In this document: piece after piece, positions 31,530 to 38,031 of the stretch
Layout of the letters: every line of letters begins with the position of its first letter
Numbering within the stretch: the stretch's first letter is position 1
Assembly (NCBI GenBank): GCA_937127435.1
Contig: CAKZLZ010000195.1
Span: forward strand, 1 to 38,031
Direction: 5' to 3'
DNA length: 38,031 nt
Source of the DNA: an uncultured Verrucomicrobiota bacterium
GTDB lineage: Bacteria > Verrucomicrobiota > Kiritimatiellia > SS1-B-03-39 > UBA6053
Position numbers and translations under genes: made by a program
Notes under the pieces: model-generated
The model's input: the letters and a program-made list of their open reading frames with translations, nothing else
What the model was told of the DNA's origin: nothing
The model's database searches: none

Positions 31530-32897
31530 ATGTCTGATACCAATTCTATTCCCAACCGCACGGTTGCCATTGTCGGCCGACCGAATGTCGGAAAATCCTC
31601 CTTGTTCAACCGCATGGCCGGCCGCCGCATTGCCATTGTGCATGAACAGAGCGGGGTCACCCGTGATCGTCTCAATGCCGAGGTGATTCGCGGAGAAGAC
31701 CGCTTTGAACTGATCGATACCGGGGGAATTGGGGTGATCGACCAAAAAGCAGCCGTCGACACCATTGAATCAGGAATTTTGGATCAGGCCGAAGCGGCCA
31801 TCGAAGATGCCGGTCTTATTCTGTTTGTGGTGGATGTCATGCGTGGCATCACCCCCTTGGACCGCGAAGTGGCCCAACATTTACGTCAATCCGGCCGCAC
31901 GGTTTGGTTGCTCAGCAATAAAGCCGACAATCCGAATTTGGACAACCAGGGGGTTGAATTCGAAGAGTTCGCCTTCCCCATTTACAGCGTCAGCTCCCTT
32001 CACAACCGCGGGATCGGCGAAGTCCTCGACGAGGTGGTTAAGGCCCTTCCGGATATTGAAAACCCCACCATTGAAAATCCGCTCCGCATCGCGGTGGTGG
32101 GACGACCCAATGCCGGAAAATCAAGTATCATTAATCGACTGGTCAAAGGCCAACGGGTCATCGTATCCGAAATTGCCGGCACCACCCGGGACAGCATTGA
32201 AGTCCCTTTCCAAGTCGGGAAAGGAGATGCGGCCCGCCATTATAAACTCATCGATACAGCCGGATTACGCAAGTGGGGCAAAGTAAAAGTGGCCGTGGAC
32301 AAATATTCCAATTTACGGACCGAAAAAGCCATCGAGCATGCCGACATTACTCTACTGGTAATGGATGCAAGCGAAGGTCCCACCCTCCGGGACAAAAAAA
32401 TCATGTCCCTGATTGAAAAAGCCGAAGCCGGCTGTCTGGTGGTCGTGAACAAATGGGATTTGGCCGAGAACCTGACCACCCAACGTCAATACGAAGAAGC
32501 CTTGCGCCGTGAACTCCCCTACCTGAGTCATGTCCCCATCCTCTACGGTTCCGCAATTTCCGGTTTTAATATGAAGCGGATGGTGGATGCGATCGAAGAA
32601 GTTTCCCGTAACGTTTCTACAGAACTTTCGACCGGTATCCTGAATCGGATTTTACAAAATGCCTTTGAAAAAACCCTGCCCCCCATGGTGAAGGGCCGGC
32701 GTTTGAAGATGTACTACGCAACCCAGGTCGGGGTTCGCCCGGTGCGAATCAAAGTCTTTGTAAACAGCCCCAGCCTGCTGACTTCCGCCTATAAAAAGTA
32801 TTTAATCCGTTGCCTGCGCGAAAAGTTTGGCATGGAAGGCGCTCCCCTGGTTCTGATTTTCAACCGCCGCCGGGCACTTGAAAATGACGGCAGGTAA
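31530..32897 (+). CDS. der: Ribosome-assembly GTPase Der (EngA)
   Basis: A 455-residue protein with two GTPase domains in tandem followed by a KH-like domain. P-loops are GRPNVGKS at 16-23 and GRPNAGKS near 190-197; G3 motifs are DTGG and DTAG, and G4 motifs are SNKAD and VNKWD. It acts in 50S ribosome maturation. The start is supported by AAGG 7 nt upstream. The 246-nt gap before it holds AT-rich DNA with no clear coding sequence. Confidence 0.97.
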   Translation: MSDTNSIPNRTVAIVGRPNVGKSSLFNRMAGRRIAIVHEQSGVTRDRLNAEVIRGEDRFELIDTGGIGVIDQKAAVDTIESGILDQAEAAIEDAGLILFVVDVMRGITPLDREVAQHLRQSGRTVWLLSNKADNPNLDNQGVEFEEFAFPIYSVSSLHNRGIGEVLDEVVKALPDIENPTIENPLRIAVVGRPNAGKSSIINRLVKGQRVIVSEIAGTTRDSIEVPFQVGKGDAARHYKLIDTAGLRKWGKVKVAVDKYSNLRTEKAIEHADITLLVMDASEGPTLRDKKIMSLIEKAEAGCLVVVNKWDLAENLTTQRQYEEALRRELPYLSHVPILYGSAISGFNMKRMVDAIEEVSRNVSTELSTGILNRILQNAFEKTLPPMVKGRRLKMYYATQVGVRPVRIKVFVNSPSLLTSAYKKYLIRCLREKFGMEGAPLVLIFNRRRALENDGR

Positions 32898-32962
32898 ACT
32901 TTATCAAGTTAAAAGCTATCTTAACCATCGCACCTACCGCTAAAACATAGTAGTTTAAAGGT

Positions 32963-33946
32963 ATGAATACAGAAGTCATGATTCTCATTGCCGAAGCGGT
33001 TACGGTTTATTTTCTCGTTCTCTGGGCACATTCCCTTCGACATCAATTCGGGCCGGTACACTTTTACGCCCTCATCGGCGGACTTACAGCCGTAATGTCC
33101 TGGGTCACCGATGCGGGGATGGCTGTGGAAGCCGGCGGGATCACCTTCTATGTGGGTTCGACCGTTTTCTACACGTCCTTACTACTTGGGGTTTTTGTTA
33201 TATATGTGTTCGACGGACCTAAAATCACAAGGGTGATGATTTCCACGATTGTCGGGGTATCCGCCATGGTTCCGCTCATCTCCATGTTTTTGCACATGCA
33301 AAATGCCCTGATCAGCGATGTGCCTTTGAGCCATGTCCCTATTCCCAGTTTACGCATCAATACAGCCTCCGTCTTTACTACTTTTGTAGATCTTATTTTT
33401 CTCGCGATCGTATGGGAATTTCTGGGGAAACACAACCGCGTCATCCGCCTCGGCACCCGCACCTTTCTCACCCTCCTCGGTGTCATGTGGCTGGATGTTC
33501 TCCTTTTCGCCACCCTGGCCTTCTTCGGCACCCAGCATTACCAAGCCATCATGCTGGGCACGCTGCTTACCCGGTCTGTGGTAACGATTTTCGCCTTTCC
33601 CATGTTATATATTTATATTCAACTGCAACGTCGCCGCAAAGACGTTACCATTGAAAACCGCCCCGTGCTCTCCATCCTCAAACAAATTGCGGAAATTGAA
33701 GAAGAACTCACTGAAGCCCAGGAGGAAATCAAACGGAGAATTGAAGCCGAAGCGGAACTCCAAAAGGCGCTTTCCGAAGTTAAAACCCTTAAGGGCATGA
33801 TCCCCATTTGTGCCGGGTGCAAAAGCATCCGTAATGACGATGGATTCTGGGAACGGATCGAAACCTATCTCCGAAATCAAACCCAGGCCGAATTCAGTCA
33901 CGGCATGTGCCCGGATTGTCAGAAAAAATATTATCCGGACCTCTAG
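32963..33946 (+). CDS. Membrane protein with coiled coil and C-terminal Cys4 motif
   Basis: A 327-residue protein. About seven transmembrane helices fill residues 5-220 (sensor-like or 7TM architecture, not assigned to a known family). A charged coiled coil with EEELTEAQEEIKRRIEAEAEL follows at about 240-270. The last 50 residues hold the motif GMIPICAGCKSIRNDDGFWERIETYL...SHGMCPDCQKKYYP, with Cys283, Cys286, Cys316 and Cys319. This ending is often seen after PAS or receiver domains in signalling proteins, in place of a kinase, and probably binds a metal. The gene is likely a membrane sensor without kinase. Confidence 0.7.
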   Translation: MNTEVMILIAEAVTVYFLVLWAHSLRHQFGPVHFYALIGGLTAVMSWVTDAGMAVEAGGITFYVGSTVFYTSLLLGVFVIYVFDGPKITRVMISTIVGVSAMVPLISMFLHMQNALISDVPLSHVPIPSLRINTASVFTTFVDLIFLAIVWEFLGKHNRVIRLGTRTFLTLLGVMWLDVLLFATLAFFGTQHYQAIMLGTLLTRSVVTIFAFPMLYIYIQLQRRRKDVTIENRPVLSILKQIAEIEEELTEAQEEIKRRIEAEAELQKALSEVKTLKGMIPICAGCKSIRNDDGFWERIETYLRNQTQAEFSHGMCPDCQKKYYPDL

Positions 33947-33962
33947 AAGAAAAGTTTCGGGC

Positions 33963-33990
33963 TTGCCTCCGCCCCTGCGGATGATAGGGT
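33963..33990 (+). promoter_or_regulatory. Promoter candidate placing the pheA transcript start at the ATG
   Basis: TTGCCT (33963-33968), 16 bp, TAGGGT (33985-33990) end 6 nt before the pheA ATG. AGGG within the -10 could also act as a weak Shine-Dalgarno. Confidence 0.35.
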
Positions 33991-33996
33991 GCGCGC

Positions 33997-35067
33997 ATGT
34001 CAACTTTTGAAGAATACCGTAACCGCATCGACACCCTGGATAGCGAAATTGTAGCCCGCCTCAATGAGCGGATTCGATGCGCCATGGGGATTGGCCGACT
34101 CAAGCAGGAATCCAATGCCCCTGTGTATGTGCCCGCCAGGGAAATGCAGGTTTTCGAAAAAGTGATGGCCCTCAATGAAGGCCCCATGTCAGACGCACAT
34201 GTCCGTGCCATCTACCGGGAAATCATGTCCGCCGCGATTTCCATGGAACTCGAATCCTCCATTGCATTTTTGGGACCTCTCACCACCTATACCCACCAGG
34301 CCGCCCTCTCCAAATTTGGGCAAAGCCTCCGCTATGTTTCATGCGAAACCATTGAACAGATTTTTGAAGAAGTCGAAAAAGGCAACGCGCAATACGGGGT
34401 GGTTCCCATTGAAAACAGTATTGAGGGCGGGGTCACATCCGCGCAGGACCGCCTCACCCGCACCCCCCTGAAAATCACGGCAGAAATATATTTACCCATC
34501 CATCACTGCTTGATTGTGCAACCGGGTGTAACGGCTCCTAAAAGAATTTTCAGCAAACCGGAAGCCCTGGGACAGTGCCGCGCCTGGTTACAGCGGAATT
34601 TCCCCGAAGCTGAACTCTGCCCCTCCCGCAGTACGGCCGCCGCCTCGGAAATGGTGCAGGCCGATCCGGAAAATGCGGCCATCGCCTCCCGCTTAACCGC
34701 GGAACATTTTAAACTCGACGTTCTCCAGGAAAACATTCAGGACATCTCGGGGAACACCACCCGTTTTCTCGTACTCGGCCGTGAATATGGCCCGCCCTCC
34801 GGCAAGGACAAGACGTCGGTGTTCTTCGGCGTTCGCCACAAAACCGGCGCACTGTTTCAAGCTTTGGAACCGTTGCACCGTGCCGGCCTCAATCTATTAA
34901 AAATTGAATCCCGCCCCAGCAAACAACGGGCCTGGGAATACACCTTCTTCGTGGATGTGGAAGGTCATGTTGAAGATCCGGAAGTGCGGTGCGTGTTGGA
35001 TGAACTCTCCGAACAATGCCAGGAATTCACCATTCTCGGATCTTACCCTATCGCCTTCAGGAATTAG
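33997..35067 (+). CDS. pheA: Bifunctional chorismate mutase/prephenate dehydratase (P-protein)
   Basis: A 356-residue enzyme making phenylpyruvate. Residues 1-85 are an AroQ chorismate mutase (RNRIDTLDSEIVARLNERIR start); 88-265 are prephenate dehydratase (FLGPLTTYTHQAAL, PIENSIEGGV, GNTTRFLVLGRE); about 275-353 are the ACT domain, where ESRPS near 304 is the phenylalanine-binding motif, so feedback inhibition by Phe is expected. It is the first gene of a compact operon: hisC starts 3 nt after its stop. Confidence 0.96.
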   Translation: MSTFEEYRNRIDTLDSEIVARLNERIRCAMGIGRLKQESNAPVYVPAREMQVFEKVMALNEGPMSDAHVRAIYREIMSAAISMELESSIAFLGPLTTYTHQAALSKFGQSLRYVSCETIEQIFEEVEKGNAQYGVVPIENSIEGGVTSAQDRLTRTPLKITAEIYLPIHHCLIVQPGVTAPKRIFSKPEALGQCRAWLQRNFPEAELCPSRSTAAASEMVQADPENAAIASRLTAEHFKLDVLQENIQDISGNTTRFLVLGREYGPPSGKDKTSVFFGVRHKTGALFQALEPLHRAGLNLLKIESRPSKQRAWEYTFFVDVEGHVEDPEVRCVLDELSEQCQEFTILGSYPIAFRN

Positions 35068-35070
35068 ACC

Positions 35071-36174
35071 ATGTCCCAAATCTCCTCATTGTCTCCCCGT
35101 CCGGGTATTGACAACCTCATGGTCTATGAACCCGGCCGCCCCTTGGAAGAAGTCGCCCGGGAGCAAGGGCTAAACCCTTCGGAACTGGTCAAACTCGCTT
35201 CGAACGAAAATAACTTGGGCCCCTCCCCCAAAGCGGTAAGCGCGATGCAAAAAGCCGCATCTCAAATGCACCTTTATCCGGATGGGGGCGCCTTCTATCT
35301 GCGGAACACCCTGGCGGAAAAACTCGGAATTTCATCCGACATGCTGATTTTCGGAAACGGCAGCAACGAACTCATTGAGTTTCTCGGACATGTATTTCTG
35401 CAGCCGGGCACCAATCTGGTGATGAGCCAAAGCGCATTTATTATTTATAAACTGGTGGCAGACAGCTTTGGGGCGGAAACCCGCATGGCCCCCATGAAAA
35501 ACTTTACCCATGATCTGGATGCCATGGCCGAATGCATCGACGAAAATACCCGGCTGGTATTTGTCGCCAATCCCAACAACCCTACCGGCACCCGGGTAAG
35601 CAACGAAGAACTAAAATCTTTTTTGGATGCACTCCCGGAACATGTACTGCCTGTTCTCGACGAAGCCTATGTGGAATTGTTGGATCCGGCAGAGCAGCCC
35701 GACTCCCTCAACTGGGTCAAAGAACAACGCCCGCTTATTCTATTACGCACCTTTTCCAAAACCTACGGTTTGGCCGGATTGCGTTTGGGCTACGGCATCG
35801 CTTCCCCCGAACTTATCAATTGGCTGGGGAAATTCCGCCAGCCCTTTAATGTCAATGCCATGGCCCAGGCCGCAGCCATGGCAGCCCTCCAGGATGAGGA
35901 CTACGTCCAACAAACCCGCACCTGCATCAAAGAAGGCCTCGCGTTTTTTGAAGACACCTTCAGGGATCTGGGACTTGAGGTTGTCCCCTCTTTTGCCAAC
36001 TTTATTTTAGTTAAAACCGGAAACGGACGTGAGGTATTCCAAGCCCTGCAAAAACGCGGGGTCATTGCCCGTCCCATGGATGGCTACGGGCTGCCGGATT
36101 GGTTACGTATTTCCGTGGGTCTGCCCGAAGAAAACCAGAAAGCGATGAAAATTTTGAAAGAGGTACTCTCATGA
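35071..36174 (+). CDS. hisC: Histidinol-phosphate/aromatic aminotransferase (HisC-like)
   Basis: A 367-residue PLP-dependent class I/II aminotransferase. The PLP lysine is Lys230 in TFSKTYGLAGLRLGYG, and the cofactor-binding ANPNNPTGT and DEAYVELLD segments are intact. AGGA lies 9 nt before the ATG. Sitting between pheA and tyrA, it probably transaminates phenylpyruvate and 4-hydroxyphenylpyruvate as well as, or instead of, histidinol phosphate. It overlaps the tyrA-cmk start by 4 nt (ATGA). Confidence 0.9.
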   Translation: MSQISSLSPRPGIDNLMVYEPGRPLEEVAREQGLNPSELVKLASNENNLGPSPKAVSAMQKAASQMHLYPDGGAFYLRNTLAEKLGISSDMLIFGNGSNELIEFLGHVFLQPGTNLVMSQSAFIIYKLVADSFGAETRMAPMKNFTHDLDAMAECIDENTRLVFVANPNNPTGTRVSNEELKSFLDALPEHVLPVLDEAYVELLDPAEQPDSLNWVKEQRPLILLRTFSKTYGLAGLRLGYGIASPELINWLGKFRQPFNVNAMAQAAAMAALQDEDYVQQTRTCIKEGLAFFEDTFRDLGLEVVPSFANFILVKTGNGREVFQALQKRGVIARPMDGYGLPDWLRISVGLPEENQKAMKILKEVLS

Positions 36175-37700
36175 AAACAGTTACATTATTGGGCGTCGGT
36201 CTCATGGGAGGCAGTATCGGTCTTGCCCTCAAGGCCCGGAAAATCCCCCTGGAAATACACGCATACGCACGCCGCCAAAAAACCAGAGACGATGCACTCG
36301 CCGCCGGAATTGCCGATGCCGTATTCGATGATCCGGCCGATGCGGTTCGGGATGCGGATTTGGTAATTGTTTGCGTACCCGTTTGCGCCATACCCGACCT
36401 CATCCGTCTCGCAAAACCGGGTTTAAAAGCCGGAGCCGTGGTAACCGATGTGGGAAGCACCAAGGAATGGCTGGGTGTATCCTGCAAAGAAATTCTGGCA
36501 GGGACCGGGGCTACTTTTGTCGGCAGTCACCCGATGTGCGGAAGCGAAAAAACAGGATTGGAAGTTTCCGATCCCGAACTTTATCAGGATGCCGTGTGTG
36601 TCGTTTGCGCTGATGCGGATTCCCGGGGAGACGTATGGAAAGTCAGTAAGTTCTGGACCCGTATCGGTGCCAAGGTGCTGGAGATGCCAGCCGACCGGCA
36701 TGACCGGATTGCGGCCGTAACCAGTCACGTGCCCCACCTGGCCGCCACCGCATTGTCCTTAACCTGTCAACCTTCACCCGAGGATCATATTCCCCTGATC
36801 GGACCGGGCTTCAGAGATACCACCCGTATTGCCGAAGGAGATCCCGGCATGTGGCGGGATATTGTAAAAACCAATTCCAAAGCCGTGGCCACAGGGCTTC
36901 GGGAATTACAGGCCCAACTTTCTAAACTGCTTGCCTCTATCGAATCGGAAGCATTCGATGATGTTGAAAACTATTTGGCAGAGGGTGCATCCCTCCGGAA
37001 ATCTATGTGCAGCGATGCAGTGACGCCCCCTCAAGCCAACGGCGTGATTGCCATTGACGGTCCTTCCGCCTCCGGAAAATCCACCGTGGCCAAATCCGTG
37101 GCCAAAAAAATGGGGTCTTTGTATGTGGATTCCGGTGCGATGTACCGGGGCATGACCTGGAAAGTCCTTCAAGCCGGCGTGGAGCCGGAAGACGAAGCCG
37201 CGGTAAAAGAGATTCTCGACCAAGCCCAATGGGACTTCCATGTGAACAATTCCGCCATCGGATTTTCGATCGACGGAGAGGATCCCGGCGAGGCCATCCG
37301 CGGAGAAGCCGTTCGCGAAAACGTGAGCTACGTGGCCCGGATCCCGGAAGTCCGCCGTTTCATCGTGGATCAAATCCGCAGTATGCGGGCGATGGGACCT
37401 TTGGTGGTCGAAGGACGCGATATTGGTTCGGTTATTTTCCCGGAGAGCCCCAACAAGTTTTATTTGGATGCCGATCCGGTGGAGCGCGCCCGCCGCCGGA
37501 ATGCCGAACTGGAAGTCACGGAAGGCAACACCTCCGTAGAAGCCGTTCAAGAAAGTCTGGCCAAACGGGATCATTTGGACAGCACCCGCAAAACCGCGCC
37601 TTTGCAGGTTGCCGAAGGTGCGAAAGTGGTGGATACGACCTACTTAACCTTGGATGAAGTGGTGGATCAGATTGTGGAACTGATTCAGAGCCAAGCGTAA
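36171..37700 (+). CDS. tyrA-cmk: Prephenate dehydrogenase-cytidylate kinase fusion
   Basis: A single 509-residue frame. Residues 1-285 are TyrA: GVGLMGGS nucleotide motif at 8-15, SHPMCGSEKTG and SHVPHLAATAL in the catalytic region. From residue 290 to 509 it is a full cytidylate kinase: P-loop GPSASGKST, DSGAMYRGMTW, GRDIGSVIFP and ARRRNAEL. The ATG at 36171 overlaps hisC; the in-frame ATG at 36099 lies inside hisC. A possible internal start for Cmk is the ATG at 37005. An aroA gene, often found between tyrA and cmk, is absent. The stop codon is the first three bases of the tandem repeat. Confidence 0.93.
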   Translation: MKTVTLLGVGLMGGSIGLALKARKIPLEIHAYARRQKTRDDALAAGIADAVFDDPADAVRDADLVIVCVPVCAIPDLIRLAKPGLKAGAVVTDVGSTKEWLGVSCKEILAGTGATFVGSHPMCGSEKTGLEVSDPELYQDAVCVVCADADSRGDVWKVSKFWTRIGAKVLEMPADRHDRIAAVTSHVPHLAATALSLTCQPSPEDHIPLIGPGFRDTTRIAEGDPGMWRDIVKTNSKAVATGLRELQAQLSKLLASIESEAFDDVENYLAEGASLRKSMCSDAVTPPQANGVIAIDGPSASGKSTVAKSVAKKMGSLYVDSGAMYRGMTWKVLQAGVEPEDEAAVKEILDQAQWDFHVNNSAIGFSIDGEDPGEAIRGEAVRENVSYVARIPEVRRFIVDQIRSMRAMGPLVVEGRDIGSVIFPESPNKFYLDADPVERARRRNAELEVTEGNTSVEAVQESLAKRDHLDSTRKTAPLQVAEGAKVVDTTYLTLDEVVDQIVELIQSQA

Positions 37701-37956
37701 CCCGGGCACTCCAGACACTTGTCTGCCGTAGGCATGGTTTCTGCCCGGGCACACGGATAGAGCTTCGTGAAGCGTAACCCCGGGCTCTCCTGATACTTGT
37801 CTGCCGTAGGCATGGTTTCTGCCCGGGCACGCGGATAGAGCTTCGTGAAGCGTAACCCGGGCACTCCAGACACTTATCTGCCGTAGCCATGGTTCTGCCC
37901 GGGAACGCGGATAGAGCTTCGTGAAGCGTAACCCGGGCACTCCAGACACTTGTCTG
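37698..37956 (+). repeat. Tandem array of a ~77-bp palindromic repeat
   Basis: Three full copies at 37698-37774, 37775-37852 and 37853-37928 (77, 78 and 76 bp), and a fourth from 37929 cut at 37956. Each starts TAACCCGGGC (copy 2 has an extra C). Inside, CCCGGGCA/TGCCCGGG encloses CAGACA-CT-TGTCTG and TGCC-GTA-GGCA, and GCTTC-GT-GAAGC ends each unit. The first TAA is the stop codon of tyrA-cmk. Confidence 0.9.
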
Positions 37957-38031
37957 AGATTCCCCCGAAAAAGTAGACAGTTGGTGTGCTTAGTGATTAA
38001 AGGAATAAATCATGAGCATGAACAACCAAAA
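37955..38031 (+). mobile_element. Left end of an IS3-like insertion sequence (partial)
   Basis: The fourth repeat breaks off at TGTCTG and continues as TGAGATTCCCCCGAAAAAG followed by TAGACAG, resembling IS3-family terminal repeats (TG start, CCCC, AAAAAGT.GACA). A start codon follows about 55 nt in. The right end is beyond the window. Confidence 0.55.
38012..38031 (+). CDS. Start of probable IS transposase orfA (partial)
   Basis: ATG at 38012 with AGGA about 9 nt upstream, giving MSMNNQ before the window ends; a second ATG follows at 38018. Product inferred only from the insertion-sequence end just before it. Confidence 0.4.

Noticed and set aside
37516..37949. Minus-strand open frames encoding repeated peptide blocks over the tandem repeat
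   Set aside because: The repeated peptides are simply translations of the ~77-bp DNA repeat; frames shift between copies because of indels and there is no ribosome site.
37698..37956. Possible CRISPR array
   Set aside because: Units are contiguous with no unique spacers, and no cas genes are in the window.

Overview
The window is chromosomal DNA of about 50% GC from a Gram-negative-type bacterium: many proteins carry signal peptides or lipoboxes, and there is a periplasmic C-terminal processing protease. Gene content and protein style (short cfa-type methyltransferase with FAD oxidoreductase and DUF1365, duplicated DUF1538 with PII-like protein, GH78-like enzyme beside a PfkB kinase, RAYT/REP elements) fit a Verrucomicrobiota member, perhaps Opitutae/Puniceicoccales. 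That placement is inference, not a demonstrated match. Most of the window is ordinary core genome with short intergenic gaps; accessory DNA is limited to a REP/RAYT unit, several palindromic repeats and an insertion-sequence edge at the right end.

Layout. 0.1-5.2 kb: Prc-type protease (-), diverging from a PfkB sugar kinase with a divergent-PAP2 membrane protein, then a VOC protein and an A-type Fe-S carrier with a small partner gene. 5.2-9 kb: a large exported protein, a four-helix membrane protein, an exported ClpP-like protease (-) and a possible lipoprotein (-). 9.0-12.7 kb: a tightly packed four-gene operon (chalcone-isomerase-like, CFA-type methyltransferase, FAD oxidoreductase, DUF1365) that looks like a fatty-acyl-chain methylation/modification pathway, overlapped at its end by a convergent LPG-flippase-type membrane protein. 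13.7-18.3 kb: beta-propeller lipoprotein, PfkB-like kinase and GH78-like enzyme. 18.3-19.1 kb: a REP-associated tyrosine transposase flanked by matching inverted REP copies. 19.1-25.7 kb: leuS (-), an exported acetolactate decarboxylase lipoprotein, and a duplicated DUF1538 membrane protein translationally coupled to a triple PII-like protein. 25.8-28.5 kb (-): tRNA-Val, then infC-thrS, with a leader terminator and a probable AUU start for infC. 28.7-33.9 kb: methyltransferase repair protein, dienelactone-hydrolase-like protein, Mn-type superoxide dismutase, transglutaminase-like protein, der and a membrane/coiled-coil/Cys4 protein. 34-37.7 kb: aromatic amino acid operon pheA-hisC-tyrA, with tyrA fused in frame to cmk. 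37.7-38.0 kb: three and a half copies of a ~77-bp palindromic tandem repeat, the last cut by the left end of an IS3-like element.

Most unusual points: (1) several unrelated genes take their TAA stop codon from the first bases (TAAC) of palindromic repeats; (2) the infC leader holds a strong intrinsic terminator only about 20 nt before its Shine-Dalgarno, plus a 32-codon leader ORF ending inside that Shine-Dalgarno; (3) six genes have promoter-like hexamers so close to the ATG that leaderless mRNAs are predicted; (4) the tyrA-cmk fusion; (5) the DUF1538/triple-PII pair; (6) the RAYT start codon sits in the loop of a perfect hairpin that hides its Shine-Dalgarno.
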